Shown here piece after piece: positions 10,415 through 20,929 of a stretch of 64,000 nt of DNA (positions are counted from its first letter, which is position 1; the number at the start of each line of letters is the position of its first letter). The stretch lies in the NCBI RefSeq assembly GCF_004795105.1, contig NZ_SSBL01000002.1, forward strand, positions 124,001-188,000, in the 5' to 3' direction. Below the pieces are notes generated by a model. The model saw only the letters and a program-made list of their open reading frames with translations, was not told where the DNA came from and did no database searches. The stretch is from Streptomyces sp. A0642 (GTDB lineage Bacteria > Actinomycetota > Actinomycetes > Streptomycetales > Streptomycetaceae). A program made the translations under genes and the position numbers.

Positions 10415-11572
10415 ATGACCGGACATATATGCCCGGAGTGCGGTACGGACAAGAGACCCGGCGCCGGCCCGGGCTGCGCCTGCGCCGCGCAGCCGGCCGA
10501 AGGCGGTGCGGGAGGGCGGCAGGACGCCGCGCCGTACGGGGCGGACGGGCACCGGCAGGCCGGCGACGACGCGGCCACCGCGCAGCAGGGCGCCGCCGCG
10601 CCGCATCACCTCAGTGACGCGGAGCGGACCGCCGAGCAGCAGCGCATCACGGAGCAGCACCACGCCGAACGGTCGGCGGACATGGCGGCGGCGGAGGACT
10701 TCGACCCCCTGCGCATCCGGCCGTACGTGACCCTGGGCGGCGAGGACGCGGCGACCGGCCCCTCCGGCCCGCCGCAGGGACACGCACCCGGGCAGCCGGG
10801 GGACGCCGCCGCGACGATGCCCCTGTTCCTGGACCCCGCGGGGCCGGCCTCCCCGCAGCGGCCGGGCGCTCCGGACCACGCGGCGGACCCCTCCGACGCC
10901 ACGCTCCTCACGCACGGCCCGGACCCCGTGCAGCCACGCCGCCGCCGGCCCTTCGCGGCGCTCGTCGCGGGCGTGGCCGTCGTCACGGTGGTCGGCACGG
11001 CGGCCTTCGTCGGCGGCCTGTTCAACGGGGACAGGAGCCAGGAGGCGGACCTGGATCAGGCGCTGCCGTCCACGGTGACGAGCCTCCCCGAGGAGAGCAC
11101 CGCGCCCTCGGGCTCAGCGTCGGCGTCCGCCTCCTCGTCACCGTCGCGTTCGGCGTCCGGATCGCCGTCCGCCTCGGCCTCGGCGTCCCGCTCCGCATCG
11201 CCGTCCCCGTCCGCCTCGGCGTCCCGGTCCGCGTCGGCTTCGGCGTCCTCGTCCCCGTCGGCCGCCGCCTCGTCCCCGGCGGCCACGGCGGGGAGCAGCG
11301 CGCCCGCGGAGGTGGCGCCACCCGCCCAGCCGGAGGACGGAGCGACGCTGCGGCGCGGGGACGAGGGTCCGGAGGTCGCCGAGCTGCAGCGCAGACTCCA
11401 GGAAGCGTGGGTGCTGAACGGGCCGCTCGGTGACACGTACACGGAGCGGGTCGAGGACGCCGTGCACGAGTACCAGATATGGAGGGGCATCCAGGGCGAC
11501 CCGGAAGGGGTCTACGGCCCGAACACCCGACGGGTACTGGAAGCAGCCACGACGGGGCAGGGGCGCCACTGA
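10415..11572 (+). CDS. Membrane-anchored peptidoglycan-binding protein with N-terminal zinc ribbon
   Basis: The protein has 385 residues. The order is: a Cys cluster [13 protein letters not shown]...GCACAA (residues 4-27, a likely zinc ribbon); a disordered Gln/Ala/His-rich cytosolic segment; one transmembrane helix at about 184-206 ([22 protein letters not shown]); a Ser/Ala-rich extracellular linker of about 70 residues; and a PG_binding_1 domain near 310-378 ([17 protein letters not shown] ... [11 protein letters not shown]). It probably tethers to or senses peptidoglycan outside the cell and signals or scaffolds inside. ATG 10415 follows GGGGAGGGG. It diverges from the MFS pump and ends before a strong terminator. 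Confidence 0.8.
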   Translation: MTGHICPECGTDKRPGAGPGCACAAQPAEGGAGGRQDAAPYGADGHRQAGDDAATAQQGAAAPHHLSDAERTAEQQRITEQHHAERSADMAAAEDFDPLRIRPYVTLGGEDAATGPSGPPQGHAPGQPGDAAATMPLFLDPAGPASPQRPGAPDHAADPSDATLLTHGPDPVQPRRRRPFAALVAGVAVVTVVGTAAFVGGLFNGDRSQEADLDQALPSTVTSLPEESTAPSGSASASASSSPSRSASGSPSASASASRSASPSPSASASRSASASASSSPSAAASSPAATAGSSAPAEVAPPAQPEDGATLRRGDEGPEVAELQRRLQEAWVLNGPLGDTYTERVEDAVHEYQIWRGIQGDPEGVYGPNTRRVLEAATTGQGRH

Positions 11573-11589
11573 CGAGGGCGGCGGGCTCC

Positions 11590-11690
11590 CCGGGCGGATC
11601 GGCTGGCCCCGGAGCCCGGGCCGGGCGGATCGGCCGCCCCGAAGCCCGGGCCGGGCGGATCAGATCCCCCGGAGCCTCGGAGCCGGGGGG
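11590..11690. repeat. Short GC-rich direct repeats downstream of the peptidoglycan-binding gene
   Basis: Variants of GGAGCCCGGGCCGGGCGGATC (in two pieces, GAGCCCGGG and CCGGGCGGATC) recur three times, then decay into GGAGCCTCGGAGCC. They form part of the 3' region before the terminator. No gene is seen in 11573-11869. Confidence 0.55.
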
Positions 11691-11710
11691 ACCGGCTTCC
11701 TCGGAGCTTC

Positions 11711-11743
11711 GGGGCCGGGATTGGCTTTCCCGGCCCCGTTTTT
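11711..11743 (+). terminator. Rho-independent terminator with T tract
   Basis: A perfect 10-bp stem GGGGCCGGGA / TCCCGGCCCC with a 7-nt loop is followed by GTTTTT. It ends the peptidoglycan-binding protein transcript and is one of the few terminators here with a run of T. Confidence 0.85.
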
Positions 11744-11869
11744 GTATCGTGGAGGAACAAAGTGGCCTCCGCGCGCATACCCTGACCGGCGAGCGGGGGC
11801 CGCTTGTTCTCTTTCCCGCGCCGCACGTCTCCGCGCGACGCTCGCTTCCCCCCGCTCTGGAGCCCGCCC

Positions 11870-12532
11870 ATGCCGGCCACCGTCCTCACCGCCCACGCCC
11901 TCCTCCTCGACATGGACGGCACCCTGGTGAACTCAGACGCCGTCGTGGAGCGCTGCTGGCGGCGGTGGGCGCTGCGGCAGGGCCTGGACCCGGAGGCGGC
12001 ACTCCAGGTGGTCCACGGCCGGCAGGGGTACGCCACCATGGCGTTGCTCCTCCCGGACCGGCCGATGGAGGAGAACTACGCGGACAACCGGCTGATGCTC
12101 GCCGAGGAGACCGCCGACACCGACGGCGTCGTCCCGATCGGTGGCGCCCCCGCCTTCATGGACGCGATCGCCCCGCTCCCGCACGCCCTGGTCACCTCGG
12201 CCGACCTGGCTCTGGCCCGGGCCCGGATGACCGCGGCCGGGCTGCGGATGCCGGAGCTCCGCGTCACCGCCGAGAGCGTCGGCGCCAGCAAGCCGGACCC
12301 CGAGGGCTTCCTCAAGGGCGCGGCCGGCCTAGGCTTCGCCCCGGCGGACTGCATCGTCTTCGAGGACTCCGAGGCGGGCATCGCGGCCGGCCGGGCGGCG
12401 GGCATGCGGGTCGTGGGCGTCGGCCCGCGCGCGGCGGCGCTCTCCCCCGACGCCCATGTCGACGACCTCGCGCAGATCCGGGTGGAAGCGGCCGCGGACG
12501 GCACGATCGCGCTGCACATCAGCCCGCGGTAG
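11870..12532 (+). CDS. HAD-superfamily sugar-phosphatase-like hydrolase
   Basis: This 220-residue cytosolic HAD enzyme has motif [11 protein letters not shown] (Asp14 nucleophile, Asp16 acid/base), motif II LVTSAD, motif III Lys in [10 protein letters not shown] and motif [10 protein letters not shown]. An alpha-helical C1 cap lies between motifs I and II, as in beta-phosphoglucomutase or DOG phosphatase-like HADs. It probably dephosphorylates small sugar phosphates; the exact substrate is open. ATG 11870 is chosen for a GGAG upstream and because motif I normally starts within 20 residues of the N-terminus; the frame is open to 11804. Confidence 0.85.
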   Translation: MPATVLTAHALLLDMDGTLVNSDAVVERCWRRWALRQGLDPEAALQVVHGRQGYATMALLLPDRPMEENYADNRLMLAEETADTDGVVPIGGAPAFMDAIAPLPHALVTSADLALARARMTAAGLRMPELRVTAESVGASKPDPEGFLKGAAGLGFAPADCIVFEDSEAGIAAGRAAGMRVVGVGPRAAALSPDAHVDDLAQIRVEAAADGTIALHISPR

Positions 12533-12687
12533 CCACCGCCCTCGCCCGTACGAGACAACGCGACGCGACGCGCCCCGCCCTCACCCGTACGCACGACGAC
12601 GCGACGCCCCCACCCTCGCGCCGCACACGCACGCACGCACAACAACCCCGACAGGCGCGCCCCCGGCCCCCACCGCCCGCCCACTCC

Positions 12688-13473
12688 TCAGCGGGCCCCG
12701 CCCCGGCGGGCTCGGCGCGCCGCGGCCCTCTCCTCGGCCGGGTTCCGGTGCAGCCGCCCCCGGGCCACCAGTTCCAGCACGGTCGCGACGGCCGCGGCCT
12801 GTACGGCCATCAGGGCTACCAGCACGAACAGCTGTACGGCACCCGCCTGCACCGGTGAGGCGCCGCCGAGCAGCATGCCCACGAACGCCCCGGGCAGCGT
12901 GACGAGCCCCACCGTGCGCGTCTGGTCGAGCCCCGGCAGCAGCGCGTCCGACGCCGCGGGCCTGGCGATCTCCAGCCGTGCGTCCCGGTCCGGAAACCCG
13001 AGGGCCATCGCCGCCTCGACCTCCCCCCGCCGGGTGGACAGTTCGTCGAGCGCCCGCCGGCCGCCGAGCACGGTCGCGGTGAGCGCCCCTCCGATGAGAA
13101 TGCCCGCCACGGGGATCAGCGCGATGCCCCGGACCGGCACGAGACCGGTGAGCAGCAGCACGACCACGACCGGCGCCACTCCCGCCCCGATCGGCGCGGC
13201 CACCCACCACCACGTGCGGTTTCCCGTGATCCGGCGGCCCGCGGTCCACACGGCCACCGCGAACATCAGCCCGATGAACGCGAACATCGGCGCAACGGCG
13301 TGGACCACCCAGCCGATGAGCGCGGAGACCGCGGCGAGCTGGACCGCGGCCCGCAGCCCGGCCACCACGATCTCGCGCGACCGGCCGAGGGACGCGAACG
13401 AGGCGACGGCGGCGGCCGCCGCGAGCAGCAGCGCCAGGACGACGCCGAGCGTGATGTTGACCGGAAGCAGCAC
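12688..13473 (-). CDS. ABC transporter permease, FetB/UPF0014 family
   Basis: This 261-residue membrane protein has seven likely helices. Family blocks are AAVQLAAVSALIGW, an EVEAAMALGFPDRDA loop (a coupling-helix candidate), and LPGAFVGMLLGGASPVQAGAVQL. In other bacteria FetB works with the ATPase FetA to export iron under oxidative stress. No fetA-like ATPase lies next to it, so it is either served from elsewhere or has lost its partner. The start is GTG with a weak ribosome binding site. The 155 bp separating it from the convergent HAD gene show only low-complexity Cys/Ala-type GC DNA. Confidence 0.78.
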   Translation of the reverse strand: MLLPVNITLGVVLALLLAAAAAVASFASLGRSREIVVAGLRAAVQLAAVSALIGWVVHAVAPMFAFIGLMFAVAVWTAGRRITGNRTWWWVAAPIGAGVAPVVVVLLLTGLVPVRGIALIPVAGILIGGALTATVLGGRRALDELSTRRGEVEAAMALGFPDRDARLEIARPAASDALLPGLDQTRTVGLVTLPGAFVGMLLGGASPVQAGAVQLFVLVALMAVQAAAVATVLELVARGRLHRNPAEERAAARRARRGGAR

Positions 13474-13778
13474 GCCGCCACCCTAGGGCCGCCCGCACCG
13501 GTCCCCCCGCCGTGAACCGGAGTCCCGCGCCCGGTCGGAGCGGCCCGCCCGGCCCCGGCCCCCCTCCAGGAAACTGCCGCCCCCTCAGTTCCGTACGCCC
13601 GCGCACGCACTCCGGTACGCCCCCGCGCCACGAACCACTTCGTCAGAACCCTTGATGTGACGTGCCCATGTCGCCACGCTGTTACCTGGCGCCCACCCCA
13701 CGGAAACCTGGCGCCGCCACGCTGGCCGGGCCGCTCCGCGCGGGCCGTCCAACCACCCCCCACATCAAGGGAGTTCGC
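13474..13778. other. Intergenic region upstream of the secreted nuclease gene
   Basis: These 305 bp between divergent genes hold no supported reading frame. They contain two near copies of CCGTACGCCCGCGC/CCGGTACGCCCCCGC near 13597-13628 and two CTGGCGCC motifs near 13687-13713. The presumed promoters of both flanking genes lie here. Confidence 0.5.
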
Positions 13779-14423
13779 ATGTCAGGTATCTACGCGCGTC
13801 GCATAGCCGTGCTCGCCGCATCCGCCGCCCTCGCCGCAACCACCGGACTGCTCACGGCCCCCAGCGCCCAGGCAGCCATGCCGACTCCGGTCTCGGCCGC
13901 CACCGCCCGTACGTATCTGAGCGAGCTGACCGTGAAGGCGGAGGGCTCGTCCACCGGATACAGCAGGGACAAGTTCCCGCACTGGATCACCCAGTCGGGC
14001 GCCTGCAACACCCGCGAGGTCGTCCTCAAGCGTGACGGCACGAACGTCACCCAGGACTCCAGCTGCGCCGCGGTGAGCGGAAGTTGGTACTCGGAGTACG
14101 ACGGCGCCACCTGGACCGCCGCGTCCGACGTGGACATCGACCACATGGTCCCGCTCGCCGAGGCCTGGCGCTCGGGCGCGTCCGCCTGGACCACCGCCCA
14201 ACGGCAGTCGTACGCCAACGACCTGACGCGTCCCCAGCTCATCGCCGTCACGGACAACGTCAACCAGGCCAAGGGCGACCAGGACCCCGCGACCTGGCTC
14301 CCCTCGCGCACCACCTACAAGTGCACGTACGTACGCGCCTGGGTGCACGTGAAGCACTACTACAGCCTGAGCATCGACTCGGCCGAGAAGTCCGCCCTGC
14401 AGTCCGTGCTCAACGGCTGCTGA
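13779..14423 (+). CDS. Secreted HNH (DUF1524-type) nuclease
   Basis: The 214-residue precursor has a signal peptide of about 32 residues ending SAQA, followed by a DUF1524/GmrSD-type HNH fold. The motif DVDIDHMVPLAEAW gives catalytic Asp121-His122, and DNVNQAKGDQDP supplies metal-binding Asn160/Asn162 and Lys165. Cys76/Cys96 and Cys182/Cys214 are likely disulfides in the exported enzyme. It probably degrades nucleic acid outside the cell for phosphate or nitrogen; a PhoD-type phosphatase gene follows close by. ATG 13779 has AAGGGAG upstream. Confidence 0.85.
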   Translation: MSGIYARRIAVLAASAALAATTGLLTAPSAQAAMPTPVSAATARTYLSELTVKAEGSSTGYSRDKFPHWITQSGACNTREVVLKRDGTNVTQDSSCAAVSGSWYSEYDGATWTAASDVDIDHMVPLAEAWRSGASAWTTAQRQSYANDLTRPQLIAVTDNVNQAKGDQDPATWLPSRTTYKCTYVRAWVHVKHYYSLSIDSAEKSALQSVLNGC

Positions 14424-14431
14424 CCCCGGGC

Positions 14432-14461
14432 GGCCGGGCCCCGCAACACCCCGGCCCGGCC
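14432..14461 (+). terminator. Terminator after the nuclease gene
   Basis: GGCCGGGCC and GGCCCGGCC form a perfect 9-bp stem over a 12-nt loop, starting 9 bp after the stop codon. There is no T tract. Confidence 0.6.
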
Positions 14462-14546
14462 GTCCCCCTTCTCGAGCGCGGCGGCGGAGTTCGTCCGGAT
14501 CCGCCACGCCCTCGCCCCCCTGTCCGTCCTGACCGGCCGCCACCGC

Positions 14547-14789
14547 GTGTTCCGGTCCGTGGTCTCCTGGCACCTCACGGTGCCGCTGCTCGTCGCCACC
14601 GTCGTCACCGGCGCGGTGACCGCCTGGCACTCGGTGTTCTTCATCGCCCTGGTGCGGGAAGGCTCCGTGTCCTGGACCGTCCTGGCCGCCGGTGTGTCGG
14701 CGTGTGCCGCGGTCTCGCCGACCGTCGGCCTCCTGGGCGCACGGGCGGCGGCGCGCGAGGCGGAGGGATGGAGGCCCGCCGCCGACTGA
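14547..14789 (+). CDS. Small two-helix membrane protein, hypothetical
   Basis: An 80-residue frame from GTG 14547 has two hydrophobic segments (about residues 11-35 and 42-66) and an Arg/Glu-rich cytosolic tail. I do not recognise the family. Codon bias (G or C at third positions) agrees with coding. The start is uncertain because no ribosome binding site is evident and the frame stays open upstream without an ATG. Confidence 0.45.
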   Translation: MFRSVVSWHLTVPLLVATVVTGAVTAWHSVFFIALVREGSVSWTVLAAGVSACAAVSPTVGLLGARAAAREAEGWRPAAD

Positions 14790-14957
14790 GGCGGTGCCTG
14801 CCCGCAACCGCCTCCGCTCCCCGTCGTTCCGCGCGGTACGGGACCGGCCGCCCACCCCCGGGCCCGGAACCCCCCGCAGGCATGCGCGTACGGAACCGCC
14901 CTCGGTACCGTCCGTACGGAACCGGCTCGTACGGAACGACAACGCGAGGAGCACCAC

Positions 14958-16706
<1,749 letters not shown>

Positions 16707-16708
16707 AC

Positions 16709-16738
16709 TTGCAAGTATTGGTGAGGTCTCCCTAATCT
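16709..16738 (+). promoter_or_regulatory. Promoter of the doxX-like gene with an iron-box-like overlap
   Basis: TTGCAA (16709-16714) and TAATCT (16733-16738) are spaced by 18 bp, a good vegetative promoter. A palindrome ACTTGCAAGT covers the -35. On the reverse strand 16717-16735 reads TTAGG-5-CTCACC, the spacing of the actinobacterial DmdR/IdeR iron box, but the middle block does not match. Confidence 0.5.
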
Positions 16739-16789
16739 TTGGCGCTCAGTCGGTTTCCGTCCCCCTCAGACCGAAGGAGCACTCCCCCC

Positions 16790-17248
16790 ATGTCCACACG
16801 CTTGAATCAGGCACAGCCCTATGCCCTGGCGCTCTTCCGCGCCGTCGTGGGCCTGCTCTTCGCCTGCCACGGTGCCGCCTCGCTCTTCGGCGTACTCGGC
16901 GGAGCCATGGGCGGCGGCACCATACCCGCCGGCACCTGGCCCGGCTGGTACGCGGCGGTCATCCAGCTCGTCGGCGGCAGCCTCGTGGTGCTGGGCCTCG
17001 GCACCCGTTTCGCGGCCCTCATCTCGTCCGGCTCGATGGCGTACGCGTACTTCAAGGTCCACCAGCCGGAGGCGCTCTTCCCCCTGGAGAACGGCGGCGA
17101 GCCCTCGGCCGTCTACTGCTGGGCCTTCCTGCTGATCGTCTTCACCGGCCCCGGCGCCCTGGCCCTGGACCGGCTGTTCACCTCCCGCACCGCCGCGAAG
17201 GGTGACCAGGACCGCGCACCGGAGCCCAGCACCCCGGTCGCCGCCTGA
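16790..17248 (+). CDS. DoxX family membrane protein
   Basis: This 152-residue protein has four hydrophobic helices. DoxX signs are ALFRAVVGLLFACHGAASLFG at the start, a second helix with QLVGGSLVVLGLGTRFAA, and a short charged tail ending PVAA. DoxX proteins take part in membrane redox or detoxification responses, but the exact reaction is not established. ATG 16790 has GAAGGAG upstream. It has its own promoter and a strong terminator, so it is probably monocistronic. Confidence 0.82.
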   Translation: MSTRLNQAQPYALALFRAVVGLLFACHGAASLFGVLGGAMGGGTIPAGTWPGWYAAVIQLVGGSLVVLGLGTRFAALISSGSMAYAYFKVHQPEALFPLENGGEPSAVYCWAFLLIVFTGPGALALDRLFTSRTAAKGDQDRAPEPSTPVAA

Positions 17249-17301
17249 CCGCTCCCCGCACCCCACCGCACGGACCCGCACCGACCGGGTCCGCCGCGAG
17301 A

Positions 17302-17340
17302 CCTCGTGCCCGCCGGGACCGCTCCCCGGCGGGCACGAGG
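17302..17340 (+). terminator. Long perfect hairpin terminator
   Basis: CCTCGTGCCCGCCGGG and its exact complement form a 16-bp stem with a 7-nt loop (ACCGCTC). It lies 54 bp after the doxX-like stop and before the promoter of the next gene. Confidence 0.75.
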
Positions 17341-17406
17341 CACGTCCGGCACGGGGAGCGGCCGACACGACCCCGGGGGACACCTGGGGCGCTCGAGGCA
17401 CGTGAG

Positions 17407-17529
17407 ATGCCCAACATCATTCCCGTATTCGGATCTCCGGATCAACGGCAGGCGTACGCTGTACAGCTGGCCCTGCCGCTCCTGCCGCTCCCCTGCGACG
17501 TCGCGGCGTTGTTACTGATCGGGGAGTAG
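17407..17529 (+). CDS. Possible 40-codon leader ORF containing a TTA codon
   Basis: ATG 17407 opens a 40-residue frame (MPNIIPVFGSPDQRQ ... LLLIGE) that ends TAG three bases before the GTG of the DedA gene. The GGGGAG at its end doubles as the DedA ribosome binding site. Codon 36 is TTA, rare in Streptomyces and read by the bldA tRNA. No clear ribosome binding site precedes the ATG, so translation is unproven. Confidence 0.25.
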   Translation: MPNIIPVFGSPDQRQAYAVQLALPLLPLPCDVAALLLIGE

Positions 17530-17532
17530 AAG

Positions 17533-18201
17533 GTGCTCGAGAGTGTGGGTGCGCTGACCGGCAGCCCATGGATCTACGTCGTGGTCGCCCTCTCCGTGCT
17601 GCTGGACGTCTTCCTTCCCGTGCTGCCGAGCGGGGTCCTCGTGATCACCGCCGCCACGGCCGCCGCCGCGGGCACCACGTCCGTGGCCGCCGACGCCGCG
17701 GGCGCGGCCCGCCACGTGACCGAGGTGCCCTCGGTCCTGGCCCTGATCCTCTGCGCGGCCACCGCCTCCGTCCTCGGCGACCTCGTCGCGTACCGGCTGG
17801 CCTGGCGCGGCGGTGAGCGCCTGGACCGCGCCATCGCCCGCTCACGCCGGCTCACCTCGGCGCAGGAACGTCTCGGCGCGGCCCTCAGCCGTGGCGGCGG
17901 AGTCCTCGTCGTCATCGCACGCTTCGCACCGGCGGGCCGCTCGGTCGTCTCACTGGGCGCGGGCGCCTCGCACCGCGACGTGAAGGAATTCCTGCCGTGG
18001 TCCGCCGTGGCGGGCGTCGCCTGGGCGGGATACAGCGTCGGGCTCGGCTACTTCGGCGCGCACTGGCTCGGCGCGAGCTGGCTGGGTACGGCCCTCTCGG
18101 TGCTGGCCCTGTTCGTCGCCGGCGCGTTCGCCGCGTTCCTGATGAAGCGCCCGGCCGCCGCGGCCGCGGCGGCCTCCGCACCGGTCCCTACGGCGTCCTG
18201 A
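17533..18201 (+). CDS. DedA family (VTT domain) membrane protein
   Basis: This 222-residue protein has the DedA/SNARE-associated layout: an N-terminal helix with DVFLPVLPSGVLVITAA, a re-entrant segment VLGDLVAYRLAWRGG, and the hallmark RFAPAGRSVVSLGAGAS (F/Y-x-R-x3-G-R arrangement) before the last helices. DedA proteins flip or help move undecaprenyl phosphate and phospholipids and support envelope homeostasis. GTG 17533 follows GGGGAG with good spacing. Its stop overlaps the convergent DUF2277 stop by 14 bp. Confidence 0.82.
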   Translation: MLESVGALTGSPWIYVVVALSVLLDVFLPVLPSGVLVITAATAAAAGTTSVAADAAGAARHVTEVPSVLALILCAATASVLGDLVAYRLAWRGGERLDRAIARSRRLTSAQERLGAALSRGGGVLVVIARFAPAGRSVVSLGAGASHRDVKEFLPWSAVAGVAWAGYSVGLGYFGAHWLGASWLGTALSVLALFVAGAFAAFLMKRPAAAAAAASAPVPTAS

Positions 18202-18412
18202 CACCACCCCGCACTTCCAGTCCGTCCAGCAGCCGGGCCGTCGCTTCGGCGATCTCGTCGACGGCCCGGTCGAAGACCTCCTTGTTGTGCGCGGCCGGGG
18301 CGCGGAAGCCGGACACCTTGCGGACGAACTGCAGGGCGGCGGCGCGGACGTCCTCCTCGGTGGCCTCCTCGGGGAGGGCCGGGGGGCGGAGGGTCTTGAT
18401 GCTTCGGCACAT
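18188..18412 (-). CDS. DUF2277 family small protein
   Basis: This 74-residue cytosolic protein starts MCRSIKTLRPP, the nearly invariant opening of DUF2277. The remainder is helical (EEATEEDVRAAALQFVRKVSGF, then FDRAVDEIAEATARLLDGL). The function is unknown. It is a compact single gene whose 3' end overlaps the DedA gene tail-to-tail, so antisense transcription through both ends is expected. Confidence 0.85.
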   Translation of the reverse strand: MCRSIKTLRPPALPEEATEEDVRAAALQFVRKVSGFRAPAAHNKEVFDRAVDEIAEATARLLDGLEVRGGVRTP

Positions 18413-18505
18413 GTCTCCAGTGTGGACCGCCCCACTGACAACGTCCCGGTCCCGCCGGCGCCCACCGCGGTGACATCACCGGCCGGCCTGCCCGCCGGAC
18501 CGGTG

Positions 18506-19870
18506 TCACCCCTGGCCGGCCGCCCCGACCCGGCGGATGACGGGGAGCTCGTACTGCCCGTCGAGGACCGGCGTCTTCGGCATGTAGAGCCTGAAAGCGG
18601 GCCGGAAGTTCCCCTCGGGCGCGGGCAGCCAGTTGGCGGCGGCGGCCGGGTCGGCGGGCCGCTCCCTGCTGATGTGGATCGTCAGCGAGCCGTCGTCTGC
18701 GTGCACGATCCCCGGCGTACGGTCCCCGATCGAGTACCTGCCCGCGGGATTGCCGACCAGGTAGGAGTCCGGGACGTCGTACATGGTCAGGGACCAGAAC
18801 GCGTCGACCGGCGGCAGCTCCTCGAAGCGGAGCTCGTAGCGGTGGGCACCGCTGAGCGGCTCGCCGTCGGAGTCGCGGAAGGCCTGCGCGTACACCGCCT
18901 CGTAGCCGTGGTTCCCCCACAGTCCGACCCGCGCCGCCACCGCCCTGGCGAGGTAGGCGTCCTTCCGGTCCGCGATCTTCCATTCCGGCGAGTCGATCGT
19001 CCCCACGCCGAACCAGTCGAGGTTGTAGTCGAAGAGGTGCGGGTTCATCATCCACTTCCCCCCTCCCCCGGCGCCCGGCACACCGGCCGCCTCCACTCGT
19101 TCCCTGCCCCGCGCGAGTCCTTCCTTCAGGGCGCCTACGAGGGCGGGGACGGCCGCGGCATAGGGCGAAGGCCCCTCCTCCAGGAGCCCCAGCGGCTGGA
19201 ACCGGTCCTGGTGGGCGCGGTCGGCGGCGGACGGCGGGAAGTCGGCCATCCATACCCGCAGCCGCTCGAAGAAGCCGAGCTCCGCGGGCACTCCGGCGTC
19301 GGGCGCGGGCAGACCGCTGCCGTGCTCGCTCCCCTTGAGGGGAGTGAGCGTGAACCGCTCCTGCAACGGACGGACCCGCCGCTCCAGATCCTCCGGGCCG
19401 TCGCAGGCGTTGCGGCCGACGAGGGTGACCACGGAGGTGGGGGCGTCGATCACACCGCGCACGTCGGCCGGGGAGGTGCCCGCCCACCCGGGCGGCACGA
19501 TGAGCCAGTCGCCCGCCTCCGTGCCCGTGGCCCGGCTGCCGACGTAGGCGAAGTTGTTGGTCCAGGCGTCGACGAACTGCACGACGTAGTACGCCCCGCC
19601 GGTGTCCGGGACGTGCAGCCGCAGGGGCCCGCTGGAGAGGTCGAGCTGCGCGAGGGAGTAGGCGGTGTCGTTGTTGACGGAGGCGAAGCGCGTACCGGCG
19701 TCGCCGAGCCGGGTGGAGTGGGAGAACCGGTTGAAGGGGGCGGCCGCGACCGGGCCGAAACCCTCGTGCACGCACGTGTCGACCATCGACAGGTCGAGGA
19801 CGAGCGGACAGCCGTAGACGTACGCCTCGGCGGCCAGCTCCACCAGCTCGTTCGTTCCTTCTTCGGACAC
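18506..19870 (-). CDS. DUF1254/DUF1214 protein
   Basis: This 454-residue protein has an N-terminal DUF1254 domain (AAEAYVYGCPLVL ... FASVNNDTAYSLAQLDLSSGP, then YYVVQFVDAWTNNFAYVG) and a C-terminal DUF1214 domain (VDAFWSLTMYDVPDSYLVGN ... SLTIHISRE, then NWLPAPEGNFRPAFRLYMP). The pair is widespread in bacteria, with a beta-rich fold and no proven activity. It lacks the signal peptide often seen in relatives, so it is probably cytosolic. GTG 19870 has GGGGAG upstream. Confidence 0.83.
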   Translation of the reverse strand: MSEEGTNELVELAAEAYVYGCPLVLDLSMVDTCVHEGFGPVAAAPFNRFSHSTRLGDAGTRFASVNNDTAYSLAQLDLSSGPLRLHVPDTGGAYYVVQFVDAWTNNFAYVGSRATGTEAGDWLIVPPGWAGTSPADVRGVIDAPTSVVTLVGRNACDGPEDLERRVRPLQERFTLTPLKGSEHGSGLPAPDAGVPAELGFFERLRVWMADFPPSAADRAHQDRFQPLGLLEEGPSPYAAAVPALVGALKEGLARGRERVEAAGVPGAGGGGKWMMNPHLFDYNLDWFGVGTIDSPEWKIADRKDAYLARAVAARVGLWGNHGYEAVYAQAFRDSDGEPLSGAHRYELRFEELPPVDAFWSLTMYDVPDSYLVGNPAGRYSIGDRTPGIVHADDGSLTIHISRERPADPAAAANWLPAPEGNFRPAFRLYMPKTPVLDGQYELPVIRRVGAAGQG

Positions 19871-20011
19871 GGAGAGACTCCCCTTCAGCGGTCGTGCGCG
19901 GTGAGCGCGGTCCGGACCGGCCGCCCTCGGGGCCGGATCCGGCCCCGGCGGCGGTTCCGGACCGGCGGACAGCGGCTGCCACCACCGGGCCGGGACCGTC
20001 GCCGGTGTCCG

Positions 20012-20452
20012 TCAGATGACCGCCTTGGAGGAACCCGTGCACAGGGCCCAGATCACGAAGGTGTCGATGGCGAGGGAGACGACGGCCCAGATCGGCTGGT
20101 ACGGCAGCCACATGAAGGTGGCGATCATGTTGAGGGCCGCAAGTCCGACACCGACCCCGCGCGCCCAGGACGCCCCCTTGAGAATGCCCCAGCCGACGAC
20201 GGCGAGGATGACGCCGAGGACGAGGTGGATCCATCCCCAGGCGGTCACGTTGAACTTGAAGGCGTAGTCGTCGATCCGTGCGTAGACGTCGTTCGACGCG
20301 ATTCCGGCAATGCCCTTGATCGCCCCCAGCACCCCGTCGACCATCAGCAGGACACCGGCGAACGTGATCCCGCCGGCCGCCCAGGGGTTGATGCCCCCGG
20401 GGTGGGACGGAGGCGGGGAAGGACTGCCCGGTGGGGGCGCGGTCTGTGCCAT
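20012..20452 (-). CDS. DUF7144-type four-helix membrane protein
   Basis: This 146-residue protein has a Pro/Ser-rich N-terminus (1-22) followed by four membrane helices. Recognisable blocks are WAAGGITFAGVLLMVDG, WGWIHLVLGVILAVVGWGILKG and MWLPYQPIWAVVSLAIDTFVIWAL, as in a common actinobacterial integral membrane family. The role is unknown. ATG 20452 has AAGGAG upstream. It is in the same direction as the DUF1254 gene, 141 bp ahead of it. Confidence 0.78.
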   Translation of the reverse strand: MAQTAPPPGSPSPPPSHPGGINPWAAGGITFAGVLLMVDGVLGAIKGIAGIASNDVYARIDDYAFKFNVTAWGWIHLVLGVILAVVGWGILKGASWARGVGVGLAALNMIATFMWLPYQPIWAVVSLAIDTFVIWALCTGSSKAVI

Positions 20453-20604
20453 GAGGACTCCTTGGCCGGTGGAACTGCGCGTCAGACCGACCCTGCTCGG
20501 CGCACTCCGGGGCGGCTACTCGACGCGGCCGAACGGGTGAAGCGGGAGGGACCGGTGAGGCGGCACGCCCCCGCTCCACTGCTGCCCGGCCCCCCGCCCC
20601 GTTC

Positions 20605-20793
20605 CTACCGCTTCAACGCCCTGTACCGCTTCATGAGGGCGGTGATCGCCTCCAGGTTCGCGTCGCCGTTCAGCTCGCGCAGCAGGTCGTCGGGGCAGAG
20701 CTCATAGTGGTCCCCCCACCATTTACGCCCCCGGTTGTCCCAGATGCGGTATCCGCCCGGCACGCCCCTGGCCACGTAACGCCTCTTGCTCAC
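20605..20793 (-). CDS. Small basic hypothetical protein
   Basis: This 62-residue protein, MSKRRYVARGVPGGYRIWD onward, has a compact YRIWDNRGRKWWG core that looks like a short beta-hairpin, and a helical basic C-terminus (MKRYRALKR). The pattern is familiar from small conserved actinobacterial proteins, but no function is known. GTG 20793 follows GAGGG. Confidence 0.6.
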   Translation of the reverse strand: MSKRRYVARGVPGGYRIWDNRGRKWWGDHYELCPDDLLRELNGDANLEAITALMKRYRALKR

Positions 20794-20929
20794 CCTGCGC
20801 CCTCGCTGTCGCGGTACTACGCGTCACTCCCTCCCGGGTCGATGACGCATTCCCGCAACTATCGCCCGTTGCCCGGGCCACCCGCGAACCAATTGCGGAG
20901 CACTCATTCGCTGCCCCTCGATGCGGGTG

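Noticed and set aside
13474..13778. Small gene between FetB and the nuclease
   Set aside because: No frame has convincing codon bias with a ribosome binding site.
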